Positions 1 through 6,759 of a DNA stretch of 13,385 nt are shown piece after piece. Location: the NCBI GenBank assembly GCA_020724025.1, contig DYHU01000081.1, forward strand, positions 1 to 13,385. Reading direction: 5' to 3'. Source of the DNA: Syntrophorhabdus sp. (GTDB lineage Bacteria > Desulfobacterota > BSN033 > UBA1163). A program made the translations under genes and the position numbers. Every line of letters starts with the position of its first letter. Within the stretch, counting starts at the first letter, position 1. The notes beneath the pieces were generated by a model. That model was not told the DNA's origin. It did no database searches and saw only the letters and a list, made by a program, of their open reading frames with translations.

Positions 1-357
1 TCCCTGGGAGGGATCAAGAGTATGAATCGCCTTCCCGGAGCCATTTTCATCGTGGACCCCAAGAAAGAGAAGATTGCCATCCGGGAAGCCAGGAAGATCG
101 GCATCCCATCGATCGGCATCGTTGACACCAATTGCGATCCTGACGATGTGGATTATGTCGTGCCGGGCAATGATGATGCCATTCGAGCCATCCAGCTTTT
201 CGCTACTAAGATTGCGGATGCCGTGATAGAGGGAAAACAGATGTATGAGAAACAGCTCCAGACGGAGGGGGCCAAGGCGGAAAAAGAGGCTGTCCCGATG
301 GCCGAATCATCCGGAGAGATAGAGGTGGAAGAAAGCGTTGAAGGTGAGGAGGGATAG
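1..357 (+). CDS. rpsB: 30S ribosomal protein S2, C-terminal part (5' end outside window)
   Basis: The reading frame is open from base 1 and ends at TAG 355-357, so only about the last 118 residues of a roughly 250-residue protein are present. S2 binds the 30S subunit body-head junction and helps recruit S1. The visible part carries the conserved end of the S2 fold: [19 protein letters not shown], then [21 protein letters not shown] and [12 protein letters not shown], which match the family very closely. The ATG at 22 is an internal methionine, not the start. The tail beyond about base 240 is a Glu/Lys-rich, low-complexity extension typical of S2 C-termini. tsf follows after six bases, the nearly universal rpsB-tsf pair. 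The identity is firm; the missing N-terminus is a window effect. Confidence 0.97.
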   Translation, partial: SLGGIKSMNRLPGAIFIVDPKKEKIAIREARKIGIPSIGIVDTNCDPDDVDYVVPGNDDAIRAIQLFATKIADAVIEGKQMYEKQLQTEGAKAEKEAVPMAESSGEIEVEESVEGEEG

Positions 358-363
358 GTTCTG

Positions 364-975
364 ATGGAAATTTCGATTGAACTCGTGAAAGATTTGAGAC
401 AGAGGACAGGAGCCGGGATTGTGGATTGCAAAGCCGCGCTCCAGGAAGCCAGTGGAAGTATTGAGGCCGCCATCGATTATCTGAGAAAGAAAGGATTGGC
501 GACTGCCGCAAAGAAGGCAGGACGGATTGCTACGGACGGTCTGGTCGCTTCGTATATCCATGCGGGCGGGAAGATGGGGGTCTTGGTTGAGATCAACTGC
601 GAGACCGATTTTGTCGCCAAGACCGAGGACTTTCAGGGCTTCGTAAAAAATATGGCCATGCATATTGCCGCTGCCAATCCCCAATTCATCAGAAGAGAGG
701 ATGTCCCCCCGGAGGTCCTTGAAAAGGAGAGGGAGATCTATCGAACACAGGCGCTCGATTCTGGAAAACCGGAAAAGGTGATCGATAAGATCGTCGAAGG
801 GAAACTGGAGAGGTTCTATTCCGAGGCATGCCTTCTCGAGCAGACCTATATCAAGGATTCTGATCTCACGGTCAAAGAGGTCCTGGATGGGATGATCGGA
901 AAACTCGGAGAGAACATCGCCATCCGCCGTTTCGCCCGATTTCAACTGGGGGAAGGATTGTCCTCACGGTCATAG
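364..975 (+). CDS. tsf: Elongation factor Ts (short form)
   Basis: EF-Ts is the guanine nucleotide exchange factor that regenerates EF-Tu-GTP in the cytoplasm. The 203-residue product starts with a UBA-like N-terminal domain (about 1-50) containing [16 protein letters not shown]. The core domain follows, with the EF-Tu-contacting TDFVAK motif near residues 80-86, preceded by EINCE. At 203 residues it is the short form that lacks the second core repeat of the 283-residue E. coli protein; many bacteria have this length. A strong ribosome binding site, GAGGAGGG at 346-353, lies 10 bases before the ATG and inside the end of rpsB, so the two genes are probably co-transcribed. pyrH follows 16 bases after the TAG stop. 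Confidence 0.97.
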   Translation: MEISIELVKDLRQRTGAGIVDCKAALQEASGSIEAAIDYLRKKGLATAAKKAGRIATDGLVASYIHAGGKMGVLVEINCETDFVAKTEDFQGFVKNMAMHIAAANPQFIRREDVPPEVLEKEREIYRTQALDSGKPEKVIDKIVEGKLERFYSEACLLEQTYIKDSDLTVKEVLDGMIGKLGENIAIRRFARFQLGEGLSSRS

Positions 976-991
976 GTCATTTCAGCCATCC

Positions 992-1708
992 ATGAAAAAA
1001 ATTCCTTATAAAAGGATCCTCCTGAAGATCAGCGGAGAGGTTTTAACCGGTGAAGGAGGTTATGGAATCGATCCCTCGGTGATCCTGCAGATCGCCGGGG
1101 AGATCAAAGAGGTGAAAAACCTCGGGGTTGAGATCGCCATCGTCATCGGAGGAGGCAATATCTTCCGGGGGGTGGCCGCCAGTTCAAAGGGAATGGACCG
1201 GGTTTCCGCAGATCATATGGGGATGCTGGCCACGATCCTCAATGGGATCGCCCTTCAGGATGCCCTCGAGAAGATGGGGGTTCATACCCGGCTTCAGACA
1301 GCCATTGAGATGAGGCAACTGGCTGAGCCTTTTATCCGCCGGAGGGCAATACGCCATCTGGAAAAAGGCAGGGTGGTCATCTTTGCCGGAGGAACGGGCA
1401 ATCCTTATTTTACCACGGACACGACCGCCTCGCTCCGTGCGATGGAGATCGGGGCCGGGGTGATTCTGAAGGCCACCAAAGTCGATGGGGTTTATGATGC
1501 CGATCCCATGGTGAATCGACGGGCCCGCAAATATGATGAACTCACCTACCTCGATGTCCTGAAAAAACAGTTGAAGGTGATGGATGCAACAGCCATCTCC
1601 CTTTGTATGGACCATCAGATTCCCATCATCGTCTTCAACCTGAAGAAGAAGGGCAATATCAGGCGGGTCATTTTAGGGGAGAAAGTGGGGACGAAAGTGA
1701 GAGGATGA
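992..1708 (+). CDS. pyrH: UMP kinase
   Basis: This amino acid kinase family enzyme phosphorylates UMP to UDP in de novo pyrimidine synthesis. It is a cytoplasmic hexamer in bacteria, commonly activated by GTP and inhibited by UTP. The 238-residue length is typical. Visible motifs are the N-terminal [10 protein letters not shown], the GGGN loop at residues 53-56 followed by [12 protein letters not shown] around 74-81, the nucleotide loop [11 protein letters not shown] at 134-144, and [13 protein letters not shown] near 160-172. The Shine-Dalgarno sequence is weak (only AGG at 974-976), so translation may partly depend on coupling to tsf upstream. frr begins three bases after the TGA stop. The tsf-pyrH-frr order is widespread and supports the call. 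Confidence 0.97.
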   Translation: MKKIPYKRILLKISGEVLTGEGGYGIDPSVILQIAGEIKEVKNLGVEIAIVIGGGNIFRGVAASSKGMDRVSADHMGMLATILNGIALQDALEKMGVHTRLQTAIEMRQLAEPFIRRRAIRHLEKGRVVIFAGGTGNPYFTTDTTASLRAMEIGAGVILKATKVDGVYDADPMVNRRARKYDELTYLDVLKKQLKVMDATAISLCMDHQIPIIVFNLKKKGNIRRVILGEKVGTKVRG

Positions 1709-1711
1709 GCC

Positions 1712-2269
1712 ATGGAGGAGAAGATTTACACCGATGTGACATTGAAGATGGAAAAGACCCTCACCAATCTCAAAACGGACCTCAATAAGGTGAGAACAGG
1801 CCGGGCTTCCCTCGCCCTTCTGGATGATATCCGGATCGATTATTATGGCACCTCCACCCCGCTCAACCAGATGGCCACGCTCGCCGTTCCCGAACCCAGG
1901 CTCATCACCATCCAGCCCTGGGACCCCACCACGATCGGAGAGATCGAAAAGGCGATTCTCAAATCGGAGCTCGGATTGACGCCCATGAACGATGGGAAGA
2001 TTATCCGGATCAATATTCCCCGGCTGACAGAGGAGCGCCGGAAAGAGCTGGTCAAGGTGGTCAAAAAGATGGGGGAGGCAACAAAGGTGGGCCTCCGCAA
2101 TATCCGGAGGGAGGCAAACGAACAACTGAAGGCTCTGGAAAAGAATAAGAAGATTTCCCAGGACCTGCTCCGCCAATGGATGGACAAGGTCCAGACTTCA
2201 ACCGATAAATATATCGAAAAGGTGGATACGGCTCTCTCCGCCAAGGAAAAAGAGATTCTCGAAATATAA
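1712..2269 (+). CDS. frr: Ribosome recycling factor
   Basis: RRF works with EF-G to split post-termination ribosomes into subunits. The 185-residue product has the normal length. The long helical domain I is formed by the N-terminal part (LNKVRTGRAS at 24-33) and the C-terminal helices (EERRKEL, then GLRNIRREANEQLKALEK). Domain II lies between them (IDYYGTSTPLNQMA, then LITIQPWD). A GAGAGG run at 1698-1703, inside the 3' end of pyrH, sits about eight bases before the ATG. The pyrH-frr gap is only three bases, so co-transcription and coupling are likely. The gene ends in TAA and is followed by a repeat-containing spacer of about 93 bases before the ferredoxin gene. Confidence 0.97.
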   Translation: MEEKIYTDVTLKMEKTLTNLKTDLNKVRTGRASLALLDDIRIDYYGTSTPLNQMATLAVPEPRLITIQPWDPTTIGEIEKAILKSELGLTPMNDGKIIRINIPRLTEERRKELVKVVKKMGEATKVGLRNIRREANEQLKALEKNKKISQDLLRQWMDKVQTSTDKYIEKVDTALSAKEKEILEI

Positions 2270-2281
2270 GGTTTGATCTTA

Positions 2282-2340
2282 GATTGCAGTTTGCGGATGT
2301 TAGATTGAACATTCCGCAATCCGAATTCCGAAATCCGAAT
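2282..2340. repeat. AATCCG-type intergenic repeat, copy 1, with hairpin
   Basis: The frr-ferredoxin spacer contains TTGCGGATGT (2291-2300) that can pair with ACATTCCGCAA (2309-2319), with one bulged base and an 8-base loop. It continues into a direct series of CCGAATT/CCGAAAT/CCGAAT heptamers up to 2340. The same building blocks (TTGCGGAATG, GATTGCGGA, CCGCAATCCGAAATCCG) recur between uppS and cdsA at 3557-3625. The dispersed, non-coding placement suggests a repeat family rather than a gene-specific regulator. Confidence 0.7.
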
Positions 2341-2362
2341 AGAGAAAAAGGGGGTGAGAAAA

Positions 2363-2530
2363 GTGGCCTATTCGATTACCGATGAATGTGTGGCGTGCGG
2401 CACCTGCGCGGAGGAATGTCCGGCAGAGGCGATTGAAGAGGGTGAGCCCTATACGATCAATGAAGAAAAATGCACGGAATGCGGAAGCTGTGTGGAAGTA
2501 TGTCCGGTCGAGGCAATTGTCGAGAAATAG
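2363..2530 (+). CDS. Small 2[4Fe-4S] ferredoxin, GTG start
   Basis: This 55-residue protein is a bacterial-type ferredoxin, a cytoplasmic low-potential electron carrier. Two CxxCxxCxxxCP cluster motifs are visible: CVACGTCAEECP in the first half and CTECGSCVEVCP in the second, with the usual pseudo-twofold arrangement and AEAI/VEAI after each. The start is GTG at 2363, chosen because AGGGGGTG (about 2349-2356) is placed correctly upstream and the product then begins (M)AYSITDECVACG, as in the family. The gene lies between frr and uppS, interrupting an otherwise standard block. The downstream block includes dxr of the methylerythritol phosphate pathway, whose late enzymes IspG and IspH are iron-sulfur enzymes needing an electron donor. 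Service to them is possible but is inference. The identity as a ferredoxin is firm; the physiological partner is unknown. Confidence 0.93.
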   Translation: MAYSITDECVACGTCAEECPAEAIEEGEPYTINEEKCTECGSCVEVCPVEAIVEK

Positions 2531-2533
2531 GAC

Positions 2534-2572
2534 GGGGAGGGGGAGCCGCCGTTCCCCTTTCCTCCCCCTTTT
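2534..2572 (+). terminator. Possible Rho-independent terminator after ferredoxin
   Basis: GGGGAGG (2534-2540) can pair with CCTCCCC (2561-2567), and GGGA (2541-2544) with TCCC (2553-2556), leaving an eight-base loop and a four-base bulge on the 3' arm. CTTTT follows immediately. The stem is GC-rich and lies four bases after the ferredoxin stop codon. The bulge and the short T-run make this moderate evidence. If it works, the uppS block would need its own promoter. Confidence 0.45.
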
Positions 2573-2669
2573 GACCTCCCTTTTCTTTCAATCCCTCTTC
2601 CTCCTGCTCCCCTTTTTACCATCGATTGAAAATCCGCAATTGATATGGTAACTTTAAGAGACAATTTAC

Positions 2670-2747
2670 GTAGGGCAGGGTTTCAGTCCCGCCAATGGCG
2701 GGACCTCTGGCGGGACATAACCAAGCAAGCCTAAAGGCTTGCCCTAC
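2670..2747. repeat. Composite palindromic element bounded by GTAGGGCA/TGCCCTAC
   Basis: The element has outer inverted ends GTAGGGCA (2670-2677) and TGCCCTAC (2740-2747). It holds two internal hairpins: TCCCGCC-aat-GGCGGGA (2687-2703) and GCAAGCCT-aa-AGGCTTGC (2725-2742). A further TGGCGGGAC at 2708-2716 repeats the right arm of the first hairpin. It occupies the ferredoxin-uppS spacer. The overall form fits a miniature, non-autonomous palindromic element; no coding capacity is visible. The rest of the 284-base spacer shows a possible terminator at its start and nothing else I can name. Confidence 0.65.
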
Positions 2748-2814
2748 AGTTAACTGTTGCCGTTTTACATTCCGAACCTGGTTCACAATGACGGACAGAA
2801 GGACATGATTCACC

Positions 2815-3552
2815 ATGGAAGAAATCGATAAGGAAAAACTTCCCCGCCATATCGCCATCATCATGGATGGAAATGGCCGCTGGGCCAAAAAGAAGAATCT
2901 GAACCGGATCAGCGGACATATCAAGGGAGTGGACGCCGTCAGGGAAGTCGTCACCTTCTGCCGCGAGCTGGGGATCGGAGTCTTAACTCTCTACGCCTTT
3001 TCCATGGAAAACTGGCAAAGACCGAAGGAAGAGGTGGCGGCATTGATGGGGTTGTTGAAGGAATATCTCTTCAAAGAGTGTGAGGAGATGGTCAAGAACG
3101 ATATTCGACTCTCTGCCATTGGCAGGCTGGAAGATCTTCCTGCCGATGTCCGGGCGACCCTAGAGGAGTCGATCCAAAAAACAGAAAAATGCAATGGGAT
3201 GATTCTTAATCTGGCATTGAGTTATGGAGGCCGCTCGGAGATCCTCCATGCGGTTCGGGGAATCATCTCCGATTTGAGAAAAGGCATGATCAAAGAGGAG
3301 GAGATCGATCTGTCGTCCTTTTCGCAGTATCTCTGGACCAGGGGGTTGCCCGACCCAGACCTGCTCATCCGGACGAGCGGTGAGTTTCGAATCTCCAACT
3401 TCCTCCTTTATCAGATGGCTTATACTGAACTCTATCTGACCGAAACCCTCTGGCCCGATTTCAACAGGGAAGAACTCCTGAAAGCGATCGCCGATTATCA
3501 ATCGAGGGAGAGAAGGTTCGGCCTGACCAGCGAACAGATCAATGGACTCTAA
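2815..3552 (+). CDS. uppS: Undecaprenyl diphosphate synthase (cis-prenyltransferase)
   Basis: This enzyme extends farnesyl diphosphate with eight isopentenyl units in cis configuration to make C55 undecaprenyl diphosphate, the lipid carrier for peptidoglycan and other envelope polymers. The 245-residue length is normal. The signature HIAIIMDGNGRWA is present with the catalytic Asp18 and GNGRWA at 19-24. It is followed by ISGH (His35), FSMENWQRP (62-70), LALSYGGR (133-140), and RTSGEFRISNFLLYQMAYTE (186-205), which includes the diphosphate-binding arginines and the metal-linked glutamates. AAGGA at 2799-2803 lies 11 bases before the ATG, slightly far but usable. cdsA lies about 80 bases downstream across an AATCCG-type repeat, consistent with the common uppS-cdsA-dxr-rseP order. 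Confidence 0.97.
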   Translation: MEEIDKEKLPRHIAIIMDGNGRWAKKKNLNRISGHIKGVDAVREVVTFCRELGIGVLTLYAFSMENWQRPKEEVAALMGLLKEYLFKECEEMVKNDIRLSAIGRLEDLPADVRATLEESIQKTEKCNGMILNLALSYGGRSEILHAVRGIISDLRKGMIKEEEIDLSSFSQYLWTRGLPDPDLLIRTSGEFRISNFLLYQMAYTELYLTETLWPDFNREELLKAIADYQSRERRFGLTSEQINGL

Positions 3553-3556
3553 GAAT

Positions 3557-3625
3557 CATTGCGGAATGTAGATTGCGGAATGCGGAATTAAAATCCGAAA
3601 TCCGCAATCCGAAATCCGAAATTAA
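3557..3625. repeat. AATCCG-type intergenic repeat, copy 2
   Basis: The uppS-cdsA spacer consists of GCGGAATG-type units on the left and CCGAAAT/CCGCAAT units on the right. ATTGCGGA (3572-3579) and TCCGCAAT (3601-3608) form inverted arms. It shares building blocks and orientation with 2282-2340. The frame through the repeat happens to stay open into cdsA, and a TTG at 3573 could be mistaken for that gene's start. Confidence 0.75.
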
Positions 3626-3632
3626 AAAGCCG

Positions 3633-4451
3633 ATGGGCAAAATCGAAAAAAAGAAGATTTGGACAGCGCTCCTCATTATCCCTCCCTTGGTCCTTCTGAT
3701 CGCCTTAGGCCCTTCCATCCTTTTTACCCTGATGGTTCTTGTCACCATTCTCCTCGGCCTTCTCGAATTTAATAGCCTCGCTCTTCCTCAATCCGGACAG
3801 ATCGAACGTCTCATCGGAATCGGGCTGGGATTGATCCTTTCCATCCTTTTTTCCTATGGCGAGGCGAGGAGTTTCTCTCCCTTCCTCGTCCTCACGCTCC
3901 TTGTTCTCTGCGTCCTCTTTATGGCTACTTCTAAGAACCTTTCATCCGTCATTTCCAATTTAGGTATTACCTTTTTCGGGATTTTCTATGTCGGATTTCT
4001 TCTCTCCCATATCCTCCTCATCCGAAACCAGACAGATGGAAGGCAGTGGGTTCTCTTTCTGATCATCACCGTGTGGGCCGGGGACATCATCGCCCTCTTC
4101 AGCGGCACGCTCTTCGGTAAACATAAACTCTATCCGAAGATCAGCCCCAACAAGACTTATGAAGGATTCCTGGGGGCGATCGCCGGCTCAGTCGTGATCG
4201 GACTGATCTTCGCCTCCCTGTTTCTCCCTTCTTTCAACAAGGGAGTCTGTATCCTTGTGACCATCGGAATGGGAATTTTGGGCCAATTGGGAGACTTCAC
4301 CGAGTCGATGCTGAAGCGAAGCGCCCAGGTAAAGGATTCGGGGTCTCTCATCCCCGGGCATGGCGGAGTGCTGGACCGCATCGACAGCTTCCTCTTCTCC
4401 ACTCCTTTTCTCTACTATCTCCTCCCTCTTCTGATGAAGGAGACCCCATGA
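3633..4451 (+). CDS. cdsA: Phosphatidate cytidylyltransferase (CDP-diglyceride synthase)
   Basis: CdsA condenses CTP with phosphatidic acid to give CDP-diacylglycerol, the precursor of all phospholipids, in the inner membrane. From ATG 3633 the product has 272 residues, close to family length. About seven to eight hydrophobic segments are visible, beginning with TALLIIPPLVLLIALGPSILF. The C-terminal family signature is complete: SMLKRSAQVKDSGSLIPGHG, then GVLDRID, including the KD and HGG..DR residues. The frame is open back to a TTG at 3573, but that stretch is only translated AATCCG repeat (RNAELKSEIRNPKSEIKKP), so I place the start at 3633 although no good Shine-Dalgarno precedes it. The stop overlaps the dxr start in an ATGA arrangement, implying coupling. 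Its product feeds pssA and psd at the far end of the window. Confidence 0.95.
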   Translation: MGKIEKKKIWTALLIIPPLVLLIALGPSILFTLMVLVTILLGLLEFNSLALPQSGQIERLIGIGLGLILSILFSYGEARSFSPFLVLTLLVLCVLFMATSKNLSSVISNLGITFFGIFYVGFLLSHILLIRNQTDGRQWVLFLIITVWAGDIIALFSGTLFGKHKLYPKISPNKTYEGFLGAIAGSVVIGLIFASLFLPSFNKGVCILVTIGMGILGQLGDFTESMLKRSAQVKDSGSLIPGHGGVLDRIDSFLFSTPFLYYLLPLLMKETP

Positions 4452-5611
4452 AGCGTCTGGCCATCCTCGGCTCCACAGGCTCTATCGGGGTCAATACCCT
4501 TGACATCGTGCGCCAATTCCCGGAGCAATTTGAAGTCATCAGCCTCTCCGCAGGTCTCAACATCGGGCTTCTCAAAGAGCAGATTCACCGGTTTAAGCCT
4601 AAAGTTGTCTCGGTCCTCAATCGGGAGGCAGCCGGAGACCTCCAAAAGGACCTTCGGGGAGCAGATGTTGAAGTGCTCCACGGAGTGGAAGGGCTTATTC
4701 GTGTAGCCACCCATCCGGAAGTGACTCGGGTCGTCTCTGCCATTGTCGGTGCAGTGGGGCTCATCCCCACCCTTTCTGCCATTAAAACCGGAAAGTCCAT
4801 TGCCCTGGCCAATAAAGAGCCTCTGGTCATGGCGGGTAAGATCGTCATGGAAGAGGCAAAGAAGAATGGGGTTCAAATCCTGCCGGTGGATAGCGAACAC
4901 AGCGCCATCTTCCAGGCCCTGCTCGGCCACAGGAAGGAGGATATTCACCGTCTCATTCTCACGGCCTCGGGAGGGCCTTTTCTCAACCTTCCGCTCTCCA
5001 AGCTCCACGAGGTCACCGTCAAAGATGCCCTCAATCACCCTCACTGGGAGATGGGAAAAAAGATCACCATCGACTCCGCCTCGCTCATGAATAAAGGATT
5101 GGAGGTCATCGAGGCCCACTGGCTTTTCGACATCACGGTGGAGAAGATTATCGTCCAGATCCATCCACAGAGCGTTGTTCATTCCATGGTGGAGTATATT
5201 GACGGCTCCATCATCGGCCAGATGGGAATCGCCGACATGAGGATTCCCATCTCCTATGCCCTCTCCTTTCCGGAACGAATGAACCTGAAACTGCCCTCCC
5301 TTGATCTTTCTCGGGTGGGGCCGCTTACCTTTTTCCCCCCGGACCCGGAGAAATTCCCCTGTCTCCGGCTCGCATACCAATCGATTGAAATCGGGGAGAC
5401 CATGCCCGCCATTCTCAATGCGGCCAATGAAGTGGCGGTGAACGGTTTTCTGGAAGGATGGATCAAATTCACCGATATTCCCCTCCTCATCCAGAGGGTG
5501 ATGGGGGAGCATGAGCTCAAGACAATCCGCACGATCGAAGATATTCTGAGAGCCGATCAGTGGGCCAGGGAAAAGGCAAAGATTATCATGGAGGGGAAAA
5601 AACCGTGTTAA
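4448..5611 (+). CDS. dxr: 1-deoxy-D-xylulose 5-phosphate reductoisomerase
   Basis: DXR converts 1-deoxyxylulose 5-phosphate to methylerythritol 4-phosphate with NADPH, the committed step of non-mevalonate isoprenoid synthesis in the cytoplasm. The 387-residue length is standard. The N-terminal NADPH-binding loop is GSTGSIG (8-14). The metal-binding acidic residues appear in PVDSEHSAIFQ (Asp148, Glu150) and MNKGLEVIEA (Glu219). TASGGPF (172-178), NHPHWEMGKKITIDSAS (196-212) and the flexible-loop region with the IHPQSVVHSMVEY segment (238-250) are all present. ALANKEPLV carries Pro where many homologues have Ser, a minor variation. The start overlaps the cdsA stop by four bases, and the end overlaps the rseP start by seven, so the three genes are probably translated as a coupled unit. 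It supplies isoprenoid precursors for UppS. Confidence 0.97.
   Translation: MKRLAILGSTGSIGVNTLDIVRQFPEQFEVISLSAGLNIGLLKEQIHRFKPKVVSVLNREAAGDLQKDLRGADVEVLHGVEGLIRVATHPEVTRVVSAIVGAVGLIPTLSAIKTGKSIALANKEPLVMAGKIVMEEAKKNGVQILPVDSEHSAIFQALLGHRKEDIHRLILTASGGPFLNLPLSKLHEVTVKDALNHPHWEMGKKITIDSASLMNKGLEVIEAHWLFDITVEKIIVQIHPQSVVHSMVEYIDGSIIGQMGIADMRIPISYALSFPERMNLKLPSLDLSRVGPLTFFPPDPEKFPCLRLAYQSIEIGETMPAILNAANEVAVNGFLEGWIKFTDIPLLIQRVMGEHELKTIRTIEDILRADQWAREKAKIIMEGKKPC
5590..5596 (+). promoter_or_regulatory. Ribosome binding site deciding the rseP start
   Basis: GGAGGGG inside the 3' end of dxr lies eight bases before GTG 5605. A GTG at 5560 in the same frame has no comparable site and would add the non-hydrophobic MGQGKGKDYHGGEKT leader. 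This supports GTG 5605 as the rseP start. Confidence 0.8.
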
Positions 5612-6687
5612 CCACAATCATCTCGACCATCATTGTTCTGGGAATTCTCGTCTTTGTCCATGAACTGGGACACTTTCTATTGGCCAAAAAATTGGGCGTA
5701 GGTGTTCTCACCTTCTCGCTCGGTTTTGGACCTAAAATCTTCGGGAAAAAGATCGGGGAGACCCAGTACCAGATCGCCGCCGTTCCACTGGGAGGGTTTG
5801 TTAAACTGATCGGTGAGAATCCCGAAGAGGTGGTCAAAGAAGAACTTCTTAGCCGCTCCTTCTCAAATCAGCCGGTATGGAAACGGGCATTGATCATCGG
5901 CGCCGGCCCCTTCTTCAACTTTTTCCTCGCCATCGTTCTCTTCTTCACGATTAACCTCTTCGGCATTCCCTACTCTCCTCCAAAAGTGGGGGAGATCAAT
6001 CCCGGTCTTCCCGCGGAGGCGGCAGGCCTCAAAAAGGGAGATCTCATCCTCTCCATCGATGGCCAGGAAATTAAGAAATGGGAGGATCTCTCGCGAACCA
6101 TCCGGAATAGCCAGGGGAAGGAATTGATGCTCAGGGTGAAACGAAATGGCGAGACCCTCGATATTAGAATCACCCCAAAACCTTCCTCCGTGAAGAACCT
6201 ATTCGGGGAAGAGGTGTCCACCTTTGTGATCGGCATTACCCATTCGGGAGAGGTTCTTATCGAGAAGGTCAACCCTCTGGTCGCCCTGGGAAATGGTTTT
6301 ATCCAAACTTATCAGGGAATCAAGTTGACGGTAGTGGGAATTGTGAAACTGATCCAGAGGGTGATCCCTGCCAAGACGATCGGAGGGCCTATCCTGATCG
6401 CCCAGATGGCCGGGGAACAGGCGAGGAGAGGCTTGTTGAGCCTGGCGCTCTTCATGGCCATTCTCAGCATTAATCTCGGAGTCATCAACCTCTTTCCCAT
6501 TCCCATTCTCGATGGAGGCCACTTCCTCTTTCTGGCATTGGAGGCGATTCTGAGAAGGCCAATCAGCATCAGAAAGATGGAGATCGCACAGCAGGTCGGC
6601 CTTATCCTCATCATCCTCCTGATGCTCTTTGCCTTCTATAACGACCTGATCCGCATCTTCACTCCGGAAGGAGGGTTTAGTTTTTAA
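5605..6687 (+). CDS. rseP: Site-2 protease family zinc metalloprotease RseP
   Basis: This inner-membrane intramembrane protease (peptidase family M50) cleaves anti-sigma factors and remnant signal peptides. From GTG 5605 the product has 360 residues. The first membrane helix carries the zinc motif HELGH at 19-23 (VFVHELGHFLLAKKLG). The GFVKLIGE loop and a second helix at about 97-119 follow. A single PDZ domain spans about 125-190 (AGLKKGDLILSIDG), against two in E. coli RseP. The third zinc ligand motif, NLFPIPILDGGH at 295-306, lies in a C-terminal helix, with a last helix at about 330-346. The start overlaps dxr by seven bases and has a strong GGAGGGG site. No anti-sigma factor gene is in the window, so its substrate here is unknown. 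Confidence 0.95.
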   Translation: MLTTIISTIIVLGILVFVHELGHFLLAKKLGVGVLTFSLGFGPKIFGKKIGETQYQIAAVPLGGFVKLIGENPEEVVKEELLSRSFSNQPVWKRALIIGAGPFFNFFLAIVLFFTINLFGIPYSPPKVGEINPGLPAEAAGLKKGDLILSIDGQEIKKWEDLSRTIRNSQGKELMLRVKRNGETLDIRITPKPSSVKNLFGEEVSTFVIGITHSGEVLIEKVNPLVALGNGFIQTYQGIKLTVVGIVKLIQRVIPAKTIGGPILIAQMAGEQARRGLLSLALFMAILSINLGVINLFPIPILDGGHFLFLALEAILRRPISIRKMEIAQQVGLILIILLMLFAFYNDLIRIFTPEGGFSF

Positions 6688-6692
6688 ACTAA
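6677..6692 (+). repeat. Short AT-rich inverted repeat at the rseP stop
   Basis: TTAGTTT and AAACTAA form seven-base arms with a two-base centre, spanning the rseP TAA. The stem is AT-rich and has no following T-run, so it is a weak terminator candidate at best. Related TTTTAAACTAA strings occur at 12882-12892 and about 13266-13276. Confidence 0.35.
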
Positions 6693-6707
6693 TTTCGGTT
6701 ATTGGAT

Positions 6708-6749
6708 TTTGGTCATTGGTGATTATTTGGTCCCGCCTTGGCGGGATTG
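6708..6749. repeat. TTGGTCATT-type repeat, copy 1, carrying a TCCCGCC palindrome
   Basis: These 42 bases match 12954-12995 with a single mismatch, and looser similarity extends about 15 bases to the left. It contains the palindrome TCCCGCC-tt-GGCGGGA at 6731-6746. It fills the rseP-tsaB spacer up to 11 bases before the tsaB ATG. Confidence 0.85.
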
Positions 6750-6759
6750 GAATTTGAAA

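Noticed and set aside
2382..2651. An 89-codon plus-strand frame overlapping the ferredoxin
   Set aside because: It is a shadow in another frame. Its product is Arg-rich low-complexity sequence, while the ferredoxin frame has both complete cluster motifs and a Shine-Dalgarno.
5560..5604. An earlier GTG start for rseP at 5560
   Set aside because: It lacks a ribosome binding site and would put a hydrophilic leader before the first membrane helix. GTG 5605 has GGAGGGG at ideal spacing.
4415..5617. A 400-codon minus-strand frame opposite dxr
   Set aside because: The plus strand encodes an unmistakable DXR with all motifs. The antisense frame is open because of codon bias and shows no recognisable domain.
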